A program made the translations under genes and the position numbers. 64,000 nt of DNA. Source: Prorocentrum cordatum (Eukaryota; Sar; Dinophyceae; Prorocentrales; Prorocentraceae). Positions 8,935 to 18,985 of the stretch are shown here, one piece after another; position 1 is the stretch's first letter; each line of letters starts with the position of its first letter. The stretch spans positions 18,816-82,815 of the forward strand of contig CAUYUJ010003032.1 of assembly GCA_963575745.1 (NCBI GenBank). Direction: 5' to 3'. The notes beneath the pieces are model-generated. The model saw only the letters and a list, made by a program, of their open reading frames with translations, ran no database searches and was not told the DNA's origin.

Positions 8935-10153
8935 TGGGCACCGGCGGTAAACCGTCAACCTTTGTTACCGCCGGGGGACTCGTAGAGCTTCCTGACAACA
9001 TATAATGTCGAAAAAAATACACAGACAAAATATTTTTTTGAGCCCGAGCAATTTCAGACCTCTCGGATGCAACAGCCGAACGCCCCCGATGCTTCTGGAT
9101 TGTCTTCTGTACGAGCTCTGTAGCTCTCCTACAGCCCGAGCTACGTGCGTAAATCGACAGCACCTCTCAAGATGACTCGAACAATACGAATAGTTCGGCA
9201 AACCTAGCTCGAGTATGAGACCGAGTTCAGACCTCTGCATGCAACAGGCGGACGCGTCTGATGTCTCTGAATCGATTCCTGTGATTACCAGCCCTGCAGC
9301 CCCCCTACAGCCCGAGTTAAGTGCAGGAAACCGACAGCACCTCTCAGGATGACTCGAACTACGAATAGCTTCGCGGACCTAGTTCGGGCAGCAGACAGAG
9401 TTCGGAGCTCTCGATTTGAAAGGCGGACGCGCCTGATGTCTCCGAATCGATTCCAGTGATTACCAGCCATGCAGCCCCCCTACAGCCCGAGTTAAGTGTA
9501 GAGAACCGACAGCATCTCTCAAGATGACTCGTACAATACGAATAGTTTCGCGATTCTAGATCGGGCAGCAGACCGAGTTCAGAACTCTGGATTCAACAGA
9601 CAACGGCCACTGAAGACTCTGAATCAGATTCTGTACTTATCAGTTCTGTAGCTGTCCTGTAGCTCGAGTTAAGTACAGAAAACCGAGAGCGCATGTCCAG
9701 ATGACTCGAATAATACGAATAGGTTTGCGGACCTAGCTCGGCTAGCAGACCGAGTTCAGACCTCTGGGTTCAACAGGCGAACGCGCCTGATCATTCTGAA
9801 TCGATTAGCTGTGCTTACAAGCTCTGCAGCTGTCCTGAAGCTCGAGTTATCTCGAGAAAACCGTCACCGCGTATCAAGATGACTCGAAACGGCCGATCCC
9901 GCCTGTGTGCTTTTTGGCAGTAAAAGATACCCGATCGAGCTGAGATCAAGATGGCGAGCGGGAATAAGATCGAATAGCACGGGAAAGAATACTAGAGCTC
10001 TAACGAAGAGTTTAATCTCGAGAACGAAATTTTCAACCGACCAAAAATCAGCAAAAGTTCCGTCGAGATTTTTCTTGCCAACTAGCTCTCCAGCGCCCCG
10101 GAATTACTCTTAAGCTTCCAGAAACAACTTGCTAAGGGAAGCTCTACGACTTA
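8935..10153 (+). repeat. Class A cassette A2, complete right end
   Basis: The subterminal block is GACAACATATAATGTCG. The monomer marker GATGACTCG recurs at about 9171, 9348, 9523, 9700 and 9879, giving unit lengths of 175-179 bp. The right terminal repeat is GGAAGCTCTACGACTT, one mismatch from consensus. Confidence 0.9.
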
Positions 10154-11333
10154 CTGGGCGCCGGCGGTAAACCGTCAACCTTCCTTACCGCCGGGGGACT
10201 CGTAGAGCTTCCTGAGCATATATAATGTCGAAAAAACTGCAGAGAACGAATAGTTTTTCATCCTAAACGATTTCAAACCTCTCGATGCAACAGCCAAACG
10301 CCCCTCGCTTCTGGATCTTTTTCTGTGCGGGCGAGCTCCGTAGCTCTCCTACAGCCCAAGTTACGTGCGAAAATCGACAGCACCTCTCAAGATCACTCGA
10401 ACAATACAAATAGTTTCGCGAATCTAGCTCGAGTATCAGACGAGTTCAGACATCTGAATGCAACAGGCGGACGCGCCTGATGTCTCCGAATCGATTCCTG
10501 TGATAACCAGCCCTGCAACCTTTACTAAGCGCAGATAATCGACAGCACCTCTAAAGATGACTCGAACAATACGAATAGTTTCGCGGACTTACCTCGGGCA
10601 GCAGGCCGAGTTCGGGGCTCTAAATGCAAAAGCTGGACGCGACTGATGTCTCTGAATCGATTCCAGTGATTACCAACCCTGTAGCCCCCCTACAGCCCGA
10701 GTTGAGCCCAGAAAACGGACAGCACCTCTCAAGATGACTCGACGAATACGACTAGTTTTGCGAACCTAGCTCGGGCAGCACACCGATTTCCGAGCTCTGG
10801 ATTTGGCAGGCGGACGCGCCTGATGTCTCCAAATCGATTCCTGACAGTACGAGCCATGTAGCCCCCCTACAGCCCGAGTTAAGTGCAGAAACCTGTGAGT
10901 ATCTCTCAAGATGACTCCAACAACACGAATAGTTTTGCGAATCTAGCTCGGGCAGCAGACAGAGTTCAGACCTCTAGATGGGACAGACGAACGCGCTTGA
11001 TGATTGGCGATCGATTTCTGCGAGAATCACCTCTGTAGCTGCCCTACAGCTCGAGATAAGTACAAAATACCGACAACGCGTATCAAGATGACTCGAAACA
11101 GCCGATCCCGCCACGATGCTTTTTTGAGGAAATATTTACCCAATCGAGCTCAGATTAAGAAAGCGAGCGGGAATAAGATCGAATATGGTCAGAAAAAATA
11201 CTAGAGCTCAAACGAATTGTTAAATTTTGAGAACAAAATTTTCAACCGACCAAAAGTCAGCAAAAGGTCCGTCGAGATTTTTCTTGCCAATTAGCTCTCC
11301 AGCGCCCCGGAATTACTCTTAAGCTCCCAGCAA
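10154..11333 (+). repeat. Class A cassette A3
   Basis: Subterminal block GAGCATATATAATGTCG. The tail contains a longer plus-strand frame ending KIEYGQKKY, a by-product of the conserved tail. The right end is cut at CTCCCAGCA by a class B hairpin. Confidence 0.85.
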
Positions 11334-11670
11334 CTGGCGCCGGCGGTGAACCGTCAACCTGGTCACCGCCAGGAACCTCATAGAGCTCCTTGCACGCGTA
11401 AGAAAACTTAGATTCAAAGCAGACTGCTTCTCAGAGCATTTCTAGAAAAACATCATATTTGCATTTCTCGGTGTTAACGTGACGTCGGTTTCTCCAAATG
11501 TTTGGATAGTAAAACTGTCTCGAAAGAGCTGAGCTGCTCGCAGAATGAAGTTAAGATACAAATTCTCGGAGTAAAAATCTGCTTTCCCAAAATGAATTGT
11601 CAAATATCTTTCAAATATTCGCGAAACCACCCAAAGTTATCACTTTGTCCTTTCTGGCCGGGTCGACCAA
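11334..11670 (+). repeat. Class B cassette B1 (family description here)
   Basis: Class B layout: hairpin with stem CCGGCGGTGA/TCACCGCCGG, terminal repeat ACCTCGTAGAGCTC, then CACGCGTAAGAG, an A/T tract, GTTCCKCCAAGTGTTTTGAT, CAGGTGCGAAAAATCTGC, TCAAAATGAATTGTCAAATA, CCACCCAAAAGTTATCAC. In complete copies it ends AACTAGCTCCACCCCGCG...GAGCTCTACGAGGT, the inverse of the left repeat. This copy is cut at GGTCGACCA by cassette A4, and has CCTCATAGAGCTC with one mismatch. Confidence 0.85.
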
Positions 11671-12892
11671 CTGGGCGCCGGCGGTAAACCGTCAACCTTT
11701 GTTACCGCCGGGGGACTCGTAGAGCTTCCTGACAACATATAATGTCAACAAAAATACCACAGAACAAATAGTTTTTCAGCCCACGCAATTTCAAACCTCT
11801 CGGATGCAACAGCCGAACGCCCCCGATGCTTCTGGATTGTCTTCTGTACGAGCTCTGTAGCTCTCCTACAGCCCGAGTTACGTGCGTAAATCGACAGCAC
11901 CTCTCAAGATGACTCGAACAATACGAATAGTTTGGCAAACCTAGCTCGAGTATCAGACCGAGTTCAGACCTCTGCATGCGACAGGCGGACGCGTCTGATG
12001 TCTCTGAATCGATTCCTGTGATTACCAGCCCTGCAGCCCCCCCTACAGCCCGAGTTAAGTGCAGGAAACCGACAGCACCTCTCAGGATGACTCGAACAAT
12101 ACGAATAGTTTCGCAGACCTAGTTCGGGCAGCAGACAGAGTTCGGAGCTCTGGATTCGAAAGGCGGACGCGCCTGATGTCTCCGAATCGATTCCAGTGAT
12201 TACCAGCCATGCAGCCCCCCTACAGCCCGAGTTAAGTGCAGAGAACCGACAGCATCTCTCAAGATGACTCGAACAATACGAATAGTTTCGCGATTCTAGA
12301 TCGGGCAGCAGACCGAGTTCAGAGCTCTGGATTCAACAGACAACGGCCACTGATGATTCTGAATCAGATTCTGTACGCATCAGCTCTGTAGCTGTCCTGT
12401 AGCTCGAGTTAAGTACAGAAAACCGAGAGCGTCTGTCAAGATGACTCGAATAATACGAATAGGTTTGCGGACCTAGCTCGGCTAGCAGACCGAGTTCAGA
12501 CCTCTGGGTTCAACAGGCGAACGCGCCTGATCATTCTGAATCGATTAGCTGTGCTTACCAGCTCTGTAGCTGTCCTGCAGCTCGAGTTATCTTGAGAAAA
12601 CCGTCACCGCGTGACAAGATGACCCGAAACGGGCGATCCCGCCGCATTGCTTTTTGGCAGTAAAAGGTACCCGATCGAGCTGAGATCAAGACGGCGAGCG
12701 GGAATAAGATCGAATATCGCGGGAAAAATACTAGAGCTCTAACGAATGTTCAAATTTTGAGAACAAAATTTTCAACCGACCAAAAGTCAGCAAAAGGTCC
12801 GTCGAGATTTTTCTTGCCAACTAGCTCTCCAGCGCCCAGGAATTACTCTTAAGCTTCCAGCAATAACTTGCTAAGGGAAGCTCTACGAGTTA
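11671..12892 (+). repeat. Class A cassette A4, complete
   Basis: Close relative of A2 over its whole length (same subterminal block GACAACATATAATGTC and same monomer order). The right terminal repeat GGAAGCTCTACGAGT is intact near 12877-12891, so this is one of the best copies for defining full length (about 1.22 kb). Confidence 0.9.
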
Positions 12893-13004
12893 CTAGCTCC
12901 ACCCCGCGCCGGAATTCCTCTAGCTCATCGATGCCGAAGAGCTCTACGAGGTACTGGCTAAGGCAAGCTCTACGAGTTACTTGCTGAGGGAAGCTCTACG
13001 AGTT
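12893..13004 (+). repeat. Cluster of solo cassette right ends
   Basis: A class B right end (AGCTCCACCCCGCGCCGG to GAGCTCTACGAGGT, 12893-12956) is followed by two short class A right ends, GGCTAAGGCAAGCTCTACG and TTGCTGAGGGAAGCTCTACG, in tandem. No cassette body lies between them. Confidence 0.75.
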
Positions 13005-13332
13005 TCTTGGCGGCGTCCAAAAACCGCAGAGCTAAGAGAACACACGCTGGAAAGTTATTCTGGCGAGCCGTGCGACGCTCCCGTGAAGCCCTTCTGGCGC
13101 TTTGTGGGGCTCCCGTGCAGGGTCTCTGAAGCACTGCCAGAAACGCTTGCACGCGTGCCTGCACGCGTGCAGGCACGCGTTCACGCTTCCCTGAAGCTCT
13201 CCCGGACCCGCTGCGACGTTTCACAAGCCGCTGCGGGGATCGTGGACCAGCGGAGATGGGCTGCTGGCGGGCACCACCACCGCCCGGTTTCCAATTTGAA
13301 ACCCTCTAGCTCCCAGAGAGCTCTCCGGGAAT
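13005..13332 (+). repeat. Class III GC-rich palindromic cassette III-1 (family description here)
   Basis: Class III starts TTGGYRGCGTCCAAAAMC and carries CCCGGAGAG-like sequence at left and CTCTCCGGG at right as a short inverted repeat. Its centre is a palindrome: 13151-13180 (ACGCGTGCCTGC, ACGCGT, GCAGGCACGCGT) is a perfect 30-bp inverted repeat. It then reads TCTCCCGGACCCGCTGCGAC, GCACCACCACCGYCCGG and TAGCTCTCAGAGAGCTC. It is much richer in GC than classes A and B. Open frames through it are periodic by-products of the palindrome. Confidence 0.85.
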
Positions 13333-13427
13333 CTTCGAAAAACGAACGCCTGGGCCGGGTCGGCCAACTAGCTCCACCCCGCGCCGGAACTCCTGTAGCT
13401 TATCGATGCCGAAGAGCTCTGCGAGGT
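13333..13427 (+). repeat. Class B right-end fragment
   Basis: GGGCCGGGTCGGCCAACTA, the class B 3' region, runs to GAGCTCTGCGAGGTAA at 13427. The body is missing. Confidence 0.75.
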
Positions 13428-13752
13428 AAGCAACACAGGTTGGAAAGCTTTCCTGGCGAGCCCTCGGACGCTCGCGTGAACCTCTTCTGAAGCTCCGGGA
13501 GCTTCCCATGCAGCGCTTCTGAAGTGCTGCCAGGAACGCTTCCACGCGTGCCTGCTCGCGCGCAGGCACGCGTGGACGCTTGCCGGAAGCGCCCCCGGAC
13601 CCGCTGCGACGTTTTACAAGTCGCTGCGGGGATTCTGGACCGGCGAAGATGGGCTGCTGGCAGGCACCACCACCGTCCGGCTTCTAATTTATAAAACCCT
13701 GTAGCTCTCAGAGAGCTCTCCGGGAACTTGGTAGCGTCCAAAACCTGGAAAG
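13428..13752 (+). repeat. Class III cassette III-2
   Basis: Left end truncated (starts within GCAACACAGG). Palindrome arms CCACGCGTGCCTGC (13542-13555) and GCAGGCACGCGTGG (13562-13575) are perfect. It ends GCTCTCCGGGAA at 13727 and is followed by a second, truncated class III start (CTTGGTAGCGTCCAAAACC) up to 13752. Confidence 0.85.
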
Positions 13753-14790
13753 TAACTCGTAGAGCTTCCCTTAGCTGGTTGCTGGAAGCTTAAGAGTAAT
13801 TCCCGAAATTTGAACATTCGTTAGAGCTCCAGTATTTTGTCCCGTGATATTCGATCTTATTCCCGCTCGCCATCTTGATCTCGGCTCGATCGGGTACCTT
13901 TTACTGCCAAAAAGCACGGGCGGGATCGGCCGTTTCGAGTCATCTTGTCACGCGGTGACGGTTTTCTCAAGATAACTCGAGCTTTAGGACAGCTACAGAG
14001 CTGGTAAGCACAGCTAATCGATTCAGAATGATCAGGCGCGTTCGCCTGTTAAATCCAGAGGTCTGAACTCGGTCTGCTAGCCGAGCTAGGTCCGCAAACC
14101 TATTCGTATTATTCGAGTCATCTTGACAGACGCTCTCGGTTTTCTGTACTTAACTCGAGCTACGGGACAGCTACAGAGCTGATACGTACAGAATCTGATT
14201 CAGAGTCATCAGTGGCCATTGTCTGTTGAATCCAGAGCTCTGAACTCGGTCTGCTGCCCGATCTAGAATCGCAGAACTATTCGTATTGTTCGAGTCATCT
14301 TGAGAGATGCTGTCGGTTCTCTGTTCTTAACTCGGGCTGTAGGGGGGCTGCATGGCTGGTAATCACTGGAATCGATTCGGAAACATCAGGCGCGTCCTTT
14401 CGAATCCAGAGCTCCGAACTCTGTCCGCTGCCCGAACTAGGTCCGCGAAACTATTCGTATTCGTCGAGTCATCTTGAGAGGTGCTATCGGTTTCCTGCAC
14501 TTAACTCGGGCTGTAGGGGGGGCTGCAGGGCTGGTAATCACAGGAATCGATTCAGAGACATCAGACGCGTTCGCCTGTCGCATGCAGAGGTCCGAACTCG
14601 GTCTGACACTCGAGCTAGGTTTGCCAAACTATTCGTATTGTTCGAGTCATCTTGAGAGGTGCTGTCGATTTACGCACGTAACTCGGGCTGCAGGAGAGCT
14701 ACAGAGCTCGTACAGAAGACAATCCAGGAGCACCGGGGGCGTTCGGCTGTTGCATCCGAAAGGTCTGAAATTGCTTGGGCTGACAAAAAC
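13753..14790 (-). repeat. Inverted class A cassette A5
   Basis: Reads backwards: AACTCGTAGAGCTTCCCTTA at left is the inverted right end, followed by the inverted tail (CCGCTCGCCATCTTGATCTC near 13863) and inverted monomers. Its hairpin end is lost: at 14790 the sequence jumps to a class C hairpin inside the subterminal block. Confidence 0.85.
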
Positions 14791-15192
14791 TGGGAACCGG
14801 CGGTAAACCGTCAACCAGGTTACCGCCGGGACCCCCGTAGAGCTCTTTTCTCACATCGCGCTTCTCGGAACACATGGAGAAAGCTTCTGGAGCGAGAACC
14901 GAAAAAATCGAAAAATCACGTTTTTCTGTTTTTATGCAACGTCGGTTCCTCCAAGTGTTTTAATAATAATACTGCACCTACATACCTAAAAACTTGACTG
15001 GCGAACGCGGCATTACCCACTACAGGTGCGAAAAATCTTTTTGTTTCAAAATGAATTATCAAATATCTTTGAAATATTCGCAAAACCACCCAAAAGTTAT
15101 CACTTTGTCCTTTCTGGCCGGGTCGATCAACTAGCTCCACCCCGCGCCGGAATTCCTCTAGCTCATCGATGCCGAAGAGCTCTACGAGGTAC
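14791..15192 (+). repeat. Class C cassette, complete, with class B type right end
   Basis: The hairpin is CCGGCGGTAA/TTACCGCCGG with loop ACCGTCAACCAGG, followed by CCCCCGTAGAGCTC, TCTCACATCGCGCTTCTCGG and a body like class B. The right end AACTAGCTCCACCCC to GAGCTCTACGAGGT is complete. This copy shows that classes B and C share their right end. Confidence 0.8.
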
Positions 15193-15292
15193 TATTTTTT
15201 CTGTGTAATTGTTTTCGACCTTATATGTTGTCAGGAAGCTCTACGAGTCCCCCGGCGGTAAGAAAGGTTGACGGTTTACCGCCGGCGCCCAG
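15193..15292 (-). repeat. Inverted class A left end with full hairpin
   Basis: GGAAGCTCTACGAGT (15234-15248) is followed by CCCCCGGCGGTAAG, loop and TTTACCGCCGGCGCCCAGT, the exact reverse of a class A start. The hairpin here ends in CAGT, which fixes the outer end of the element as ACTGGGCGCC. The 40 bp to its left (TTTTTTCTGTGTAATTG) are the inverted subterminal block. Confidence 0.85.
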
Positions 15293-15600
15293 TAGAGGGC
15301 AAGAAGAATACACACCGGAAAGCTCTCCTGGCGGGCCCGCGGACGCTCTCGTAAAGCTCTTCTGGAGCTCTGTAGGCTCCCCTGCAGCGCTTCTGAAGCG
15401 CCACCGGGAACGCTTCCACGCGCGCCTGCTCGCGTGCAGGCACGCGTGGACGCGTGCCCGAAGCGCTCCTGGACCCGCTGCGACGTTTTATAAGTCGCTG
15501 CGGGGATTCTGGAGCGGCGAAGATGCGCTGCTGGCAGACACCACCACCGTCCGGCTTCTAATCTAAAACCCTCTAGCTCTCAGAGAGCTTCCTGGGAACT
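15293..15600 (+). repeat. Class III cassette III-3
   Basis: Left end truncated by the inverted hairpin. Core arms CCACGCGCGCCTGC and GCAGGCACGCGTGG (15415-15450) have one G-T type change. It ends in CAGAGAGCTTCCTGGGAACT. Confidence 0.8.
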
Positions 15601-15891
15601 GTCTCTTCTGGTCGGGTCGGCCAACTAGCTCCACCCCGCGCCGGAATTCCTCTAGCTCATCGATGCCGAAGAGCTCTGCGAGGTATCTGCGTAGTCGCAA
15701 TAGTCGCATGCCGGCCCCGCCGAATTTGAACGGTGGTGAGCTCTAATATTCCTTCGAGCATATCGAGAATATCAGAAGCGCTAGTCTCAAGTATCTAGAT
15801 ACCCGGGCTCGGTCTGCTACCAGAGCTCGGTCCGACAAAGTCATCGCATCCTACTAATTTTTGAGAGATACTGATTATCCTCTTTGTAAGA
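15601..15891 (+). other. Class B right end followed by unclassified DNA
   Basis: 15601-15686 is a class B right end (GGTCGGGTCGGCCAACTAGC to GAGCTCTGCGAGGT). 15687-15891 matches no cassette class; it contains CTCGGTCTGCTACCAGAGCT, faintly monomer-like, and ends where the inverted class III cassette starts. No gene is visible. Confidence 0.6.
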
Positions 15892-16276
15892 TTCCCCGAG
15901 AGCTCGCTGAGAGCTAAAGGGCTTAAGATTAGAAGCCGGACGGTGGTTGTGCCCGCCAGGAGCTTCTCCGCGGCGCTCCACGTTCCCCGCAGCGACTCGC
16001 CTGACCCGGCAACGGGTCCTGGAGAGCTTCCGGCAAGCTTCCACGCGTGCTTGCACGCGTGCAGGCTCGCATGGAAGCGTTTCTGGCAACGCTTCAGCAG
16101 CGCTGCAGGGGAGCTTCCCAAAGCGCCAGAAGAGCTTTACGAGAGCGTTGGAGGGCCCGCCAGGAAAGATTTCTGGTGCGTTTGCCCTTTGCTCTCTGGG
16201 TTTTGGAGGCTACCAAGTGCGCTAAAAAGCGGTGTTGCAGCAATCGGACACACATTATGAAGACTGTTCTCGGACA
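15892..16276 (-). repeat. Inverted class III cassette III-4 and short unclassified tail
   Basis: TTCCCCGAGAGCTCGCTGAG is the inverted right end. The core (CCACGCGTGCTTGC, ACGCGT, GCAGGCTCGCATGG, about 16039-16074) has three mismatches. The inverted left end GGTTTTGGAGGCTACCAAG lies near 16200-16220. 16221-16276 is unclassified. Confidence 0.8.
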
Positions 16277-16637
16277 CTCAGCTTACTTGGGAATTTCAGG
16301 GAGGAAGAAAAAACAACGGATTCAGACTACATCATTTGAAGTGCATCAGGAGGGAGGATCGGTGGAAGTGGGAAGAGGCGCTTCTGCTACGGGGCGACGA
16401 CTATATCGCGCGCAGAGTCTCGCTCAGAGCGGCTCTCTTTGTTACGGCGCCTGCGGGAGCAGGCCTGTGTGTCTCGTCGGCCAGCGCCGAAGCTCTCCTT
16501 TGCTATTCTGCTCAGAGCGAGAGCCCGCCTCCGCCAGAGGAGGTCGTGTGGGCCCGACGGGTGTGCATCCGAGTTGTTGAAATCGCTTGCACGGGGATCT
16601 GTCCGCCATATCTACACCACATCCCTGCGCACTGCAT
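16277..16637 (+). pseudogene. LINE reverse-transcriptase fragment, second copy
   Basis: Near-identical to 5733-6093. The frame at 16439-16637 reads KLSFAILLRARARL and CGPDGCASELLKSLARG. It differs from its partner by a few substitutions, so the duplication is younger than the fragment's decay. It is followed directly by the class C hairpin at 16638. Confidence 0.65.
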
Positions 16638-17157
16638 CCGGCGGTAAACTGTCAACCAGGTAACCGCCGGGAGCCTCGTAGAGCTCTGTTCTCGCGCGGC
16701 GCTGCTCGGAGCACATGAAGAAAAAAAGCTCTCTGAAGCGTGCAAGTCGAAAAATCTGTATTTTTTCTCATTTTGTATGTTTGCTTCGTGAACCAAGTGT
16801 GCCAGACCGAGTTCGGACCTCTCGATGCGAGAAAAGAACGAGCCCAGTGATACTGGATCGGTTTATTTGCGTACCAGCTCTGTAATTCTTCGGAATGGGA
16901 AACCGATAGCACTCGATGAAATGACTCGTGTAATATAATAGTTTCGCGGATCTAGCTCGAGTAGCAGAACGAGTTCCCTGAAGTCTTTTGATCGTAATAT
17001 TGCAGCTACGGACCTGAGAATCCAACTAGCAGACACGGCAAAACCCGCAGGGTTGGGAAAAATGCCTGTTCTTGAAACGAACTTTCCAATGTTGCACAAA
17101 GATACAAATACCTACCCGAAGTCGTCACATTCTCTCTTAAGGTCGGCTCGGCGAACT
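16638..17157 (+). repeat. Class C cassette in duplication copy 2
   Basis: Hairpin CCGGCGGTAAACTGTC...TAACCGCCGG with GAGCCTCGTAGAGCTC, a better preserved terminal repeat than in copy 1 (GAGCCC there). Confidence 0.7.
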
Positions 17158-18360
17158 GGCGCCGGTCACCGCCAGGAACCTCGTAGAGCTCCTTCCACGC
17201 CTAAGAGTGCTCATATTAAAAGCAGACATCTTCTCAGATAATTTCTAGAAAAAAACCAACGAATTTGTATTGTTCAGTATCAATGTCATGTCGGTTCCTC
17301 CTAATTTTCCGACAGTAAACTGGCTCTACAGAGCTGAGCTTCTGGGAACCAATTTCATATGCCAATACTCGGCGTAAAAATTTGCTTCTGAAAATGAATG
17401 GTCAAACTGGGATCTTGCAGTTAATGTGAACTAGGTATCCGCCCGAAGCCTCGTCAAGCTCCGCTTTCGTGCAGAGCTCATCGGTCGAGTTGAGTCTCTC
17501 GAAAACGCAGAGTATGACTTGTTGTTAGGTATGATACGAATAGTTTGCAGACCTAGCTCAAGAAGCAGACCGAGCTCAGACCTCTCGATGGAACAGACGA
17601 ACGCGCCTGATGATTTTGTCTCTGATTTTCTAAGTATCAGCTCTGAAGCTGTCCTGAATCTCGAGTTAAGTACAGAAAACCGACAGCACCTGTCAAAATG
17701 ACTCACATGACTGGAAAAACCCAGCTCGAGTAGCAGACCGATTTCAGACCTCTCGATGGCAGAGACGGACACCTGATCGGTCTGAATCGGTTCCTGTTGA
17801 TATCAGCTCGGTAGCTGACCTGAATCTCAGTTACGTACAGAAAACCGTTGCGCGTGACAACTTTAGAGTGATACCAGCTCTTAAAGCAAATTTTCAAAGT
17901 TCTCACAATGATTAAAAAACCGAGCGCAAGTCATCACATTGTCTCGAAAGGTCGGGCCAACTAGGTCCACTCTGCGCAATTTCTCAGAGCTGGTCTTGTC
18001 GAAGAGCTCTACGAGTTATATTCTTAATATACCAGCAAAACCGACCCAAAGTTGTCACACTTGCTAGCGTGAACTGGAATCCAGCTGCAAACCGTCAACC
18101 AAGTTACCGCCGGGCCCCTCGCAGAGCTCTGCACGTAATAGTGCTCAGATGTCGACCAGAAATCTCAAGTGTAGGCCTCAAAGGATATCTCAGTGTGGTG
18201 CAAAGATTTCCATCAAGTTTTACGTTTATAGCTCAAGATCTCGACATTAAACATACCGACGCGCCATAACCGCCAACGGTTTCTCCACGTTTTTCGACAG
18301 TACTATTGCAGCTACGAACATTGAGTAGTTTCCAAAACGAATTTTCAAATCTCTCTGAAC
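17158..18360 (+). repeat. Degenerate class B cassette and decayed monomers, copy 2
   Basis: CTGGCGCCGGTCACCGCC: the same loop deletion as at 6598, followed by AGGAACCTCGTAGAGCTCC with the intact class B terminal repeat. The hairpin remnant at 18078 and monomer-like DNA fill the rest. Confidence 0.6.
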
Positions 18361-18690
18361 TTGGTGGCGTCCAAAAACCGCAGAGCAAAGAGAACACACG
18401 CTGGAAAGCTTTCCTGGCGAGCCGTCCGACGCTCCCGTGAAGCGCTTCTCGGGCTTTGTGGGGCTCCCTTGCAGGGTCTCTGAAGCGCTGCCAAGAACGC
18501 TTCCACGCGTGCCTGCACGCGCGCAGGCACGCGTTCACGCTTGCCGGAAGCTCTCCCGGACCCGCTGCGACGTTTCACAAGCCGCTGCGGGGATCGTGGA
18601 CCAGCGGAGATGGGCTGCTGGCGGGCACCACCACCGCCCGGTTTCCAATCTGAAACCCTCTAGCTCTCAGAGAGCTCTCCGGGAATCTTC
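18361..18690 (+). repeat. Class III cassette III-5
   Basis: Joined to the duplicated block at GAACT. Core arms ACGCGTGCCTGC and GCAGGCACGCGT flank ACGCGC (18504-18533). It is highly similar to III-1 through the 3' half (GGATCGTGGACCAGCGGAGA). Confidence 0.85.
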
Positions 18691-18985
18691 GAAAAACCGA
18701 CGCCAGGTTGTTACATGGTCCGCCTGGGCCGGTCTGGCCAACTAGCTCCACCCCGCGCCGGAACTCCTTTAGCTTATCGAAGCCGAAGAGCTCTACAAGG
18801 TAAGCAACACAGGCTGGAAAGCTTTCCTGGCGAGCCCTCGGACGCTCGCGTGAACCTCTTCTGAAGCTCCGGGGGCTCCCCATGCAGCGCTTCTGAAGTG
18901 CTGCCAGGAACACTTCCACGCGTGCCTGCTCGCGTGCAGGCACGCGTGGACGCTTGCCGGAAGCGCTCCCGGACCGGCTGCGACG
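18691..18985 (+). repeat. Class B right end plus truncated class III cassette III-6
   Basis: 18691-18800: class B-like right end (CAACTAGCTCCACCCCGCG to GAGCTCTACAAGGT). 18801-18985: class III body similar to III-2 with arms CCACGCGTGCCTGC and GCAGGCACGCGTGG. Its right half is replaced by the inverted class A cassette at 18986. The pair III-5/III-6 mirrors III-1/III-2, so 13005-13600 and 18361-18985 are a second, smaller duplication. Confidence 0.8.

Larger units (their letters stand above)
16277..18361 (+). repeat. Segmental duplication, copy 2 (partner 5733-7792)
   Basis: Same order as the partner: RT fragment, class C hairpin (16638), degenerate class B (17158) and decayed monomers with a degenerate hairpin at 18078. 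Small indels distinguish it, for example an extra 13 bp after ACTCGATGAAATGACTC near 16921. Its hairpin at 18078 is better preserved (CAAACCGTCAACCAAGTT). Confidence 0.85.

Noticed and set aside
8990-9010. TATATAATG in the class A subterminal block as a promoter
   Set aside because: The motif is common in A/T-rich sequence, varies between copies (TATAGTG, TCTAATG), and no transcript or gene follows. Dinoflagellates are not known to rely on TATA boxes.
12970-13224. Frames with repeated ARVQARVQA-type peptides in class III cassettes
   Set aside because: They are translations of the CACGCGTGCCTG palindrome, open on both strands because of its symmetry and GC content.
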